Shown: piece after piece, positions 13,326 through 19,742 of the stretch
Position numbering within the stretch: the first letter of the stretch is position 1
How the letters are laid out: each line of letters opens with the position of its first letter
Source of the DNA: Pseudomonadota bacterium
Lineage (GTDB): Bacteria; Pseudomonadota; Gammaproteobacteria; Steroidobacterales; Steroidobacteraceae
Assembly: GCA_021808195.1 (NCBI GenBank)
Contig: JAKBCE010000050.1
Coordinates: 1-20,399 of the forward strand
DNA length: 20,399 nt
Reading direction: 5' to 3'
Position numbers and translations under genes: made by a program
The notes under the pieces: model-generated
What the model was told of the DNA's origin: nothing
Database searches by the model: none
Seen by the model: the letters and a program-made list of their open reading frames with translations, nothing else

Positions 13326-15896
13326 TCACTCCCTACGGCTCTGCACGGCTTTCAAGGCCCGCCGCCACCGACGCGCACCGAGGCCGGCCATACCAAGCCC
13401 CAGCACCACCAGCAAGGTGGGATCAAACGGACCACCCGGCTGGAAGACACAGCCGCCACCACCGCTCGAAGTCGACGTCGTCGGTGTAGTCGGTGTGGTC
13501 GGCGTCGAGGGGGTGGTGGGCTCCGCCGCGATATTCAGCGGCACCACCGTGGAGTCGTTCGTATTGTCGGTATCCACGTCATCCGTCGTCACCTGGAATT
13601 CCACATCTGCCGTACCCGCAGAGGTCGCCAGCAAATTCAGGCTTCCGGTAACACTCTGACCCGCAGCGATCGTACCGCAGTCACAGACCGCACTCATCTG
13701 ATCCGGCAGGAGCGTGCATGTGCCTCCAGATGAGACCTGCATCTTCTGGTAACTCATCCGATTGCGGAAGATCGCCAAAATCCGCACATTATTCGCCGCA
13801 TCGGGGCCCGCATTCGAGACGGTGAAATTCATCCCCGCCTGCCCCTGCGCCTTCGGTTGCTGACCTGGCCCTGTGGCTGCGACACCCACATTGCTCGTTC
13901 CTTGAACCAGCATCGTTACCGTCGCCGTGTTGTTGTCTGGTGATATGTCCGTCGGGCTCGCGGCTGTAATCGACGCCGTGATCGCCACAACTCCGGGCGC
14001 CGTCCCGGTGCCATTGATATCCAGCGACACGCCCTGACCTTGGGCCAACGTGCCGACGTCGCAGGTAATGACGCGGGTATTTGTGTCGAAAGCGCAGTCT
14101 GACGTGCCCGCCGCCGTCGTCATCGTCGCACTCGTGACCGAATAGTTCTGTGGAATCGGCTGCGTCGTGATCACTACGCCCGTTGCATCCGAAGCCGTCG
14201 TCGAATTATTCATGAACGCGAACGACGCTTTCGCCCCAGAACCATGCGGGAACTTATCCGGACCACCCTTTCCGCTGACGTGCAGATCCGCACGCGGAAT
14301 GAACAGTTCGAATGCTCCGATGTCGCATATCTCCGTATTCTTAAGATTCCCGTCGGCCGGCCGCATGCTGCCCCGCTGATCCGTGTTCGGGCAATTGGCA
14401 TTATCACCCGCGTCCACTGCCGGCGATCCACTCATCAGCCCGCGAGTCTCGGTCGGACCGCCATTCGCCGCGAGCGCCTGCAGCTGCGCATTCGTGTTCG
14501 CCATGTCGCCGGCACCCGTCAAGAAACAAGTCGCATCGTCCGCGAGATTGTGCCCGAGTGAGTTCATCACCCCTGTTTTGCAGCTCGAACCGCTGCAGCC
14601 GCAGTTCGATGGCGTACTGGATCCGGTCGCAACGTTTCCCTGCATGAGCGTATTGACGAACTGGTATCCGCCGCTACCGAACGCATTCAAACCCGCTCCA
14701 CCGCTGGTTGAGTCATTAGCCGCGGTATTGCCCGAGATCGTATCGTTCTGCAAAGACAACTGACCATTCGTCGTAATCCCGCCGCCCACATCGGTGGCCG
14801 AATTTCCATTGATAGTCGTATTCACGATACTCATGGTGACGAGCGATCGTGCCGCGATGCCGCCACCACCCACCGCTGAGTTGCCGTTTATCGCGCTCTC
14901 CTCGATCACCGTATTGTGCATGCCGGTGTCGAAAATTCCCCCGCCGCCCTCAGCGGTATTTGGCGTTGCCAACGCCGTCGTCGTGCCGATGGTCGAGTTC
15001 ATGACTGTCAGCTGCGCGTCGTTGTAGATTCCGCCTCCATTCGTGACGGCGGAGTTCCCGCTGACCACGACGTTATCCAACGTTAACGGTGCGGCGTTCG
15101 AAATGCCCCCACCCGCTCCACCGCTGGTATTATTGATGATCTTTACATCAGTCAGCGTAACGCCGGTAATCGTCGCCGAAGTTTCTCCTTCGTCGCCTCC
15201 GCCTGAAGAACCGCCCCCGCCCTCGTCACCGCCGCTCCCTCCTGAAGCCGCCGGGTTGATGTAGTTCACGACCGCCGCCGGACCCACGGCGATTCCTGCG
15301 CCGCTACGCTCGAACTGATAGTAGGTTCCGTCGGTCAATGTCTGCAGAACCTGAGCTGGCGGTGTTACGCCGTTCTCAATGGTTACGCCACTGATATTGA
15401 CCGTGATATTGCTCGATACCGCCTCGATGTGAAACACCCGATCCCCATCGGCCGGGGTCTGCTTGACCGTCGGCGACCATTCGATGATCGTGTTCCCAGA
15501 TCCGGCACCGACAATGTCCATGCTGGAGGTGATATTCAGATCCCCGATGCTTGCATCGTGGGTCCCAACCACCTCATAGCCATCCGTCGCATTGCCTTCG
15601 ACAGTCTCATCTGCTCCAGGAATCGTCAAAATAATTGGATTGTTTGGATCGCTGATTTGGCTAAGGTCGATGACATTTGTGCCGCCGAGCGCGTTCGCTT
15701 GCATGATTGCCGCACGAAGCGTGCACAGACCGGCCGCATCGGCACAGATTCCATCGCCGAGATCAGCATCCGGTGCGTCTGCGGTGCTATTGACGGTGAA
15801 TGTCGCCGCGGACACCGGCCATGCCGCCGCCAGCAGGACCGATGCCAGCCCGACCAGGACCGCGGCCCTGGAGGACTTGATCTTCAGAACGTTCAT
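13326..15896 (-). CDS. Secreted beta-helix protein B with JDVT-CTERM sorting signal
   Basis: 856 residues. Signal peptide 1-30 (ending WPVSA); CSLREA domain (31-72: ATFTVNSTADAPDADLGDG, CTLRAAIMQAN); right-handed beta-helix (about 115-470) with repeated GGGI(S/Y)N turns; a Gly/Asp/Glu insert (217-240); a Cys cluster NCGCSGSSC (431-439); a choice-of-anchor Q end (SPAVDAGD, CDIGAFELF); two DUF11/Ig-like domains (about 536-665 and 668-790); a TPTTPTTPTT linker and a JDVT-CTERM tail with Cys816. It is a close paralog of beta-helix protein A, nearly collinear, with most residues identical by eye. The ATG at 15896 is chosen by signal-peptide alignment with the paralog and a GGGGAG site 8 nt upstream; the longer open frame is rejected. 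Probably a surface-exposed structural or adhesive protein; no enzyme active site recognised. Confidence 0.92.
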   Translation of the reverse strand: MNVLKIKSSRAAVLVGLASVLLAAAWPVSAATFTVNSTADAPDADLGDGICADAAGLCTLRAAIMQANALGGTNVIDLSQISDPNNPIILTIPGADETVEGNATDGYEVVGTHDASIGDLNITSSMDIVGAGSGNTIIEWSPTVKQTPADGDRVFHIEAVSSNITVNISGVTIENGVTPPAQVLQTLTDGTYYQFERSGAGIAVGPAAVVNYINPAASGGSGGDEGGGGSSGGGDEGETSATITGVTLTDVKIINNTSGGAGGGISNAAPLTLDNVVVSGNSAVTNGGGIYNDAQLTVMNSTIGTTTALATPNTAEGGGGIFDTGMHNTVIEESAINGNSAVGGGGIAARSLVTMSIVNTTINGNSATDVGGGITTNGQLSLQNDTISGNTAANDSTSGGAGLNAFGSGGYQFVNTLMQGNVATGSSTPSNCGCSGSSCKTGVMNSLGHNLADDATCFLTGAGDMANTNAQLQALAANGGPTETRGLMSGSPAVDAGDNANCPNTDQRGSMRPADGNLKNTEICDIGAFELFIPRADLHVSGKGGPDKFPHGSGAKASFAFMNNSTTASDATGVVITTQPIPQNYSVTSATMTTAAGTSDCAFDTNTRVITCDVGTLAQGQGVSLDINGTGTAPGVVAITASITAASPTDISPDNNTATVTMLVQGTSNVGVAATGPGQQPKAQGQAGMNFTVSNAGPDAANNVRILAIFRNRMSYQKMQVSSGGTCTLLPDQMSAVCDCGTIAAGQSVTGSLNLLATSAGTADVEFQVTTDDVDTDNTNDSTVVPLNIAAEPTTPSTPTTPTTPTTSTSSGGGGCVFQPGGPFDPTLLVVLGLGMAGLGARRWRRALKAVQSRRE
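13326..15896 (-). repeat. Tandem paralogous copy 1 (beta-helix gene B)
   Basis: Collinear over its whole length with 16143-18731 in the same orientation, from signal peptide to sorting tail. Clear silent and replacement differences are spread throughout, so this is an old duplication kept by selection rather than a recent one. Confidence 0.9.
13329..13463 (-). other. JDVT-CTERM signal of beta-helix protein B
   Basis: Residues 812-856: GGGGC (Cys816), VFQPGGPFDP, hydrophobic LLVVLGLGMAGLG, then ARRWRRALKAVQSRRE with five Arg and one Lys. Confidence 0.9.
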
Positions 15897-16024
15897 GAGA
15901 GCCACTCCCCTGACCAGACGGCACACGCCGCCGTTACGCCGATGACTGTCCGGCAAACTTCCAACTTCCGCAATGTGCAGTTGTTCGTACGCAATCCTGC
16001 AGGGAAAACCGAAATGTCTTCCGT

Positions 16025-16142
16025 CAGATCTTTGCGCCCGTCTTGCCCTGGCGCAGCCTGAGGCGCCTCCATGTACTCGAACCGCAAGCACATGCTGAGA
16101 ACCACGAACCGAGGCGCCTCAGGCACACCAGCACAGATCTTT
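16025..16142. repeat. 14-bp inverted repeat bracketed by a 9-bp direct repeat
   Basis: GCCTGAGGCGCCTC (16056-16069) and GAGGCGCCTCAGGC (16111-16124) are a perfect inverted pair around a 41-nt spacer; CTGG (16048-16051) and CCAG (16128-16131) can lengthen the stem. CAGATCTTT occurs at 16025-16033 and again at 16134-16142, directly before the stop codon of beta-helix gene A. Lies in the 246-bp gap (15897-16142) between the two tandem genes; the rest of that gap shows no gene. Confidence 0.65.
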
Positions 16143-18731
16143 CTATCGCCCCTGACCGTTTCCGCGTTGGGCTATGCGGCGCAACCGCCGGACCCCAATG
16201 CCGCCCATTCCGATAGCCAAAATTGCCAGCAGAATCGGGTCGAACGGTCCACCAGGTGAAAAGGCACACCCGCCGCCACTGCTCGACGTTGATACCGCGG
16301 GCGTCGTCGGGGTCGTCGGAGTCGTAGGCTCCGCCGCGATATTCAAGGGCACGACGGTCGAGTTGTTCGTGTCATCCAGGTCGACATCATCAGACTCGAC
16401 CTGAAATTCCACGTCGGCCGTCCCTACGGAAGTCGCCAGAAGATCAAGCGAACCGGTGACGGTCTGGCCCGCTGCAATCGTTCCGCAGTCGCAGACTGCG
16501 CTCAGCTGATCCGCCAGCAACGTGCAGGTTCCGCCAGAGGCAACTTGCATTTTCTGGTAACTCATCCGATTGCCGAAAATCGCGAGCACCCGCACATTGT
16601 TCGCGGCGTCCGGGCCGGCATTTGAAACCGTAAAACTGAGCACGGCAGGTCCTTGCGCTTTCGGTTGCTGCCCAGGTCCCGCGGCCGTCACCCCGACATT
16701 GCTGGTGCTCTGAATCAGCATCGTGACCGTTGCCGTGTTGTTGTCCGGCGATATGTCAGTCGGACTTGCCGCGGAAATTGTCGCGGTAATCGGTACCTCG
16801 CCGGGCGCTTCCCCCGTTCCCGTGATCTCGAGCGACACGCTCTGTCCCTGCGCCAGGGTGCCGACATTGCACGTAATCACCCGGGTAGTCGTATCAAAAG
16901 CACAATCCGTCGTGCCGCCCGACGTCGTCATGGTTGCACCGGTGATCGAATAATTCTGGGGAATGGGCTGCGTCGTTATGACGACGCCTGTCGCCTCCGA
17001 TGCCGTCGTGGAGTCGTTCGTGAAGCCGAACGACGCATTCGCCGCGGCACCGTGCGGCGCTCTGTCCGGCCCGCCTTTACTGCTGACGTGCAGGTCAGCT
17101 CGGGGAACGAACAGCTCGAACGCGCCGATATCACACACCTCCGTGTTCCTGAGATTGCCGTCGGCGGGACGCATGCTGCCGCGCTGGTCCGTATTCGGGC
17201 AATTCGCATTGTCACCGGCATCGACCGCCGGCGAGCCACTCAGAAGTGCCCGCGTCTCCGTGGCCCCCCCGTTTCCTGCCAACGCCTGCAGCTGCGCGTT
17301 GGTATTAGCCAGGTCGCCGGTACCGCCCAAGGAGCACGTCGCATCGTCGGCCAGATTGTGTCCCAGGGAGTTCATCACCCCGGTGTTGCAGCTTGCTCCG
17401 CTGCAGCCGCAATTGGCCGGCGTTGCAGAGCCTGTCGCCGAATTCCCTTGAAAGAGAGTATTGACGAAGCTGTAGCTGCCCTTTCCGAATGCGTTGATGC
17501 CCGCCCCGCCACTGGTGGAGTCGTTCGCAGAAGAATTGTCAGCGATCGTGTCGTTCTGCAGCGTAACGGTGCCATTGCTCGTCATCCCACCGCCGACGTC
17601 AGCAGCCGAATTTCCGTCGATCGTGGTGTTCACGATGTCCATGGTCACCATCGACCGAATGGACAATCCCCCGCCGCCCGTCGCTTTGTTGCCGTCGATC
17701 GCGCTGCCTTCGATCACGGTATTGTGCATGCCGGTATCGAAGATGCCGCCGCCACCCTCTGCTGAATTTGGCGTCGTCAGCGTGCCAGTCGTTCCGATCG
17801 TGGAATTCATAACTGTCAGCTGGGCGTCGTTGTAAAGCCCACCGCCATTGGTCACCGCCGAGTTTCCGCTGACGTCGACGTTGGTCAGCGTCAGCGGCGC
17901 CGCATTCGATATGCCGCCGCCCGCAGCGCCACTCTGATTGTTGAGGATTTTGACGTCGGTCAGCGTCACCCCGGTGATGGTGGCGGATGATTCGCCGCCC
18001 TCATCACCCCCGTGCTGGCCGCCTCCACCCTCGTCTCCCGGGCTCCCGCCCGAGCCACTGCCGCTGCCGTGACCCGTGGGCGCGCCGGGATCCACGTAGG
18101 TGATCGTGGCGGCCGGCCCGATCGCAAGGCCCGCACCGCTACGTTCCAGCTGGTAGTACGTTCCGTTCTGTAGTGTCTGTATGATCTCTGCAGGCGGCGT
18201 CACACCGTTTTCAATCGACACCCCGGAGATGTTCACCGTGATGTTGCTGGAGACCGCCTCGATGTGGAAGACGCGGTCGCCATCAGCCGGATTCTGCTTC
18301 GCGCTCGGCGACCATTCGATGATCGTCTTGTCCGATCCGGCCCCAATGATGTCCATGCTGGAAGTGATGTTCAGGTCACCTCGACTCGCGTCGTGCGCAT
18401 CCACCACCTGATAGCCAGTTCCGGCATTGCCTTCGACGGTTTCATCGGCACCCGGGATCGTCAGAATGACGGGGTTATTCGGGTCTGCGATCTGGCTGAG
18501 GTCGATCACGTTCGTGCCGCCGAGTGCATTCGCCTGCATGATCGCCGCGCGCAACGTGCACATCCCTGAGGCATCCGCACAGATCCCGTCGCCGAGGTCT
18601 GCGTCCGGCGCGTCCACGGTGCTATTGACCGTAAATGTGGCCGCCGTCGCGGGCAGTGCACCCGCGAATGCCAGAACGAGCACCGCAGCAAGAATGGCAC
18701 CGGCGTTCGAATACATCTTCAGCGCGTTCAT
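16143..18731 (-). CDS. Secreted beta-helix protein A with JDVT-CTERM sorting signal
   Basis: 862 residues, first gene of the run. Signal peptide 1-30 (ending LPATA); CSLREA domain with GDGICADASGMCTLRAAI; beta-helix with N-GGG-(I/L)-(S/Y)N turns; a Gly/His/Asp/Glu insert longer than in protein B (includes HGSGSGSGG and GGGGQHGGDEGG); the cluster NCGCSGASC; SPAVDAGD and CDIGAFELF of the choice-of-anchor end; two DUF11/Ig-like domains with paired cysteines (DCAFDTTTRVITC and CDCGTIAAGQ); a TPTTPTTP linker and tail with Cys822. The start at 18731 matches the paralog's start; a GGAA motif lies 10 nt upstream. An alternative ATG at 18746 would lengthen the signal peptide's N-terminus by five residues. 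Its promoter must lie in the 264-bp divergent region. Function is probably surface exposure; not enzymatic as far as can be seen. Confidence 0.92.
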   Translation of the reverse strand: MNALKMYSNAGAILAAVLVLAFAGALPATAATFTVNSTVDAPDADLGDGICADASGMCTLRAAIMQANALGGTNVIDLSQIADPNNPVILTIPGADETVEGNAGTGYQVVDAHDASRGDLNITSSMDIIGAGSDKTIIEWSPSAKQNPADGDRVFHIEAVSSNITVNISGVSIENGVTPPAEIIQTLQNGTYYQLERSGAGLAIGPAATITYVDPGAPTGHGSGSGSGGSPGDEGGGGQHGGDEGGESSATITGVTLTDVKILNNQSGAAGGGISNAAPLTLTNVDVSGNSAVTNGGGLYNDAQLTVMNSTIGTTGTLTTPNSAEGGGGIFDTGMHNTVIEGSAIDGNKATGGGGLSIRSMVTMDIVNTTIDGNSAADVGGGMTSNGTVTLQNDTIADNSSANDSTSGGAGINAFGKGSYSFVNTLFQGNSATGSATPANCGCSGASCNTGVMNSLGHNLADDATCSLGGTGDLANTNAQLQALAGNGGATETRALLSGSPAVDAGDNANCPNTDQRGSMRPADGNLRNTEVCDIGAFELFVPRADLHVSSKGGPDRAPHGAAANASFGFTNDSTTASEATGVVITTQPIPQNYSITGATMTTSGGTTDCAFDTTTRVITCNVGTLAQGQSVSLEITGTGEAPGEVPITATISAASPTDISPDNNTATVTMLIQSTSNVGVTAAGPGQQPKAQGPAVLSFTVSNAGPDAANNVRVLAIFGNRMSYQKMQVASGGTCTLLADQLSAVCDCGTIAAGQTVTGSLDLLATSVGTADVEFQVESDDVDLDDTNNSTVVPLNIAAEPTTPTTPTTPAVSTSSSGGGCAFSPGGPFDPILLAILAIGMGGIGVRRLRRIAQRGNGQGR
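16143..18731 (-). repeat. Tandem paralogous copy 2 (beta-helix gene A)
   Basis: Second member of the direct tandem pair with 13326-15896. The main length difference is about six extra codons in the Gly-rich insert. A crossover between copies would delete about 2.8 kb and leave one chimeric gene. Confidence 0.9.
16146..16277 (-). other. JDVT-CTERM signal of beta-helix protein A
   Basis: Residues 819-862: GGGC (Cys822), AFSPGGPFDP, hydrophobic ILLAILAIGMGGIGV, then RRLRRIAQRGNGQGR. Confidence 0.9.
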
Positions 18732-18891
18732 AGCGGCGATTTCCATCAGAGACGCAGCCATTGCTGCAATGCAGGACACACTGTCATGAATCCGCCATAT
18801 GACGGAATGTGTACTACTGCCTACCGCCATTGCGGTACTGGTGCGAGGCGCGGTGGGCTGCGCATGCCCTCCGGGAACATCCGCATAAATC

Positions 18892-18931
18892 ACGATGCGC
18901 AATGTTCGTAACTTGCGCATCGTTTGATTTT
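18892..18931 (+). terminator. Inverted repeat with T-rich tail: leader terminator/attenuator or operator
   Basis: ACGATGCGCAA (18892-18902) and TTGCGCATCGT (18913-18923) are a perfect 11-bp inverted repeat with a 10-nt spacer, followed on the plus strand by TTGATTTTT. This looks like an intrinsic terminator in the leader of the ABC operon. The half-site centres are 21 bp apart, two helical turns, so a dimeric regulator site is an equal alternative. Confidence 0.5.
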
Positions 18932-18944
18932 TGGAGGTCTTGGC

Positions 18945-18989
18945 GTGGGTCAGCGTGCCCGGCGCCACCCCTTCGCAAATCTGGAGTGA
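18945..18989 (+). CDS. Possible 14-codon leader peptide upstream of the ABC ATPase
   Basis: GGAGG (18933-18937) lies 7 nt before a GTG that opens a 14-residue frame (MGQRARRHPFANLE) ending in TGA at 18987-18989, six bases before the ABC ATPase ATG. The ATPase's own ribosome-binding site (GGAG at 18983-18986) lies in its last codons, so its translation could expose or mask that site. It is in frame with the ATPase but separated by the stop. Too short for coding statistics; purely a candidate. Confidence 0.3.
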   Translation: MGQRARRHPFANLE

Positions 18990-18995
18990 GCCGCC

Positions 18996-19742
18996 ATGGC
19001 AGCCGGCAGTGAGAGAGGTCCAACGCCGCAGCCGACCGCGACCCCGGTGTTGCAGGTGGGCGCGATCACCAAGATCTACCGTATGGGAGACATTGAGGTG
19101 CCGGCACTGCGGGAGGTGGATCTGGAACTATTCGCTGGCGAATTCGTGGTCATCCTCGGTGCTTCAGGCAGCGGTAAATCGACACTGTTGAACATTCTGG
19201 GCGGTCTTGATACCCCGACCAGCGGGACGGTTCAATATCTGGATCACGAACTGAGCAACGCGAGTGAACGCGTGCTCACACGTTACCGGCGCGAGCATGT
19301 CGGATTCGTTTTTCAATTTTTCAACCTCCTCCCCAGCCTGACCGCGCTGGAGAACGTCGAACTGGTCACCGAGATCGCTGATCAGCCTCGCAGCGCGTTC
19401 GAGGTCCTTGACTTGGTGGGTCTCTCGGACCGGCTGCGGCATTTTCCCGCACAGTTGTCCGGCGGCGAGCAGCAGCGGGTCGCCATCGCCCGCGCACTCG
19501 CCAAGCGGCCGGATGTTCTCTTGTGCGATGAGCCGACCGGTTCGCTTGACTTCCCCACGGGGCGACGCGTGCTGCAAGTTCTCGAACACGCGAATCGGGA
19601 GCTCGGCACCCTGATCGTGATCATCACGCACAATGTGGCCATCGGGGCCATGGGGACCCGGGTCATCCGAATGAGCAGCGGACGGGTGAGCGATGTCCAC
19701 ATCAATTCCACGCGCGCGGCCGCACAGGAGGTCTCCTGGTAA
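18996..19742 (+). CDS. ABC transporter ATP-binding protein, LolD/MacB-like
   Basis: 248 residues, a single nucleotide-binding domain. Walker [10 protein letters not shown] (55-63), Q-loop [17 protein letters not shown] (104-120), signature LSGGEQQR (154-161), Walker [13 protein letters not shown] (174-185) and H-loop His212 (IITHN). The [16 protein letters not shown] and DEPTGSLD wording places it in the MacB/LolD/FtsE-like (type VII) group, which drives periplasmic or outer-leaflet extraction through FtsX-like permeases rather than classical import. The ATG at 18996 has GGAG 9 nt upstream. It is followed without a gap by its permease and is divergent from the beta-helix/JDVT-CTERM operon, so a role in envelope transport of those products is possible but unproven. 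Confidence 0.95.
   Translation: MAAGSERGPTPQPTATPVLQVGAITKIYRMGDIEVPALREVDLELFAGEFVVILGASGSGKSTLLNILGGLDTPTSGTVQYLDHELSNASERVLTRYRREHVGFVFQFFNLLPSLTALENVELVTEIADQPRSAFEVLDLVGLSDRLRHFPAQLSGGEQQRVAIARALAKRPDVLLCDEPTGSLDFPTGRRVLQVLEHANRELGTLIVIITHNVAIGAMGTRVIRMSSGRVSDVHINSTRAAAQEVSW

Larger units (their letters stand above)
18732..18995. promoter_or_regulatory. Divergent control region between the beta-helix operon and the ABC transporter
   Basis: 264 bp holding the only available promoter space for the six-gene minus-strand run and for the plus-strand ABC genes. I see three dyads: TCCGCCATATGACGGA (18791-18806, a 16-bp near-palindrome), TACCGC-CATT-GCGGTA (18822-18837), and an 11-bp inverted repeat at 18892-18923. 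No clean sigma-70 promoter could be assigned on either strand. A short open frame with a strong ribosome-binding site occupies 18945-18989. Confidence 0.5.

Noticed and set aside
15897..16091. Upstream extension of beta-helix gene B to 16091
   Set aside because: The extension passes through the 14-bp inverted repeat arm, lacks similarity to the paralog, and would bury the clear signal peptide that begins at 15896.
15897..16142. Insertion sequence between the two tandem beta-helix genes
   Set aside because: The inverted repeat encloses only 41 nt and no transposase frame is present; kept as a repeat of uncertain origin.
13326..18731. Repeated short motifs considered as a CRISPR array or satellite
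   Set aside because: The repetition follows the protein beta-helix turn (GGG-I-Y-N pattern) with variable codons and spacing; there are no identical direct repeats with unique spacers.
18732..18968. Upstream extension of beta-helix gene A to 18968
   Set aside because: It would run through all three dyads of the divergent region and place 79 non-homologous residues before a good signal peptide.
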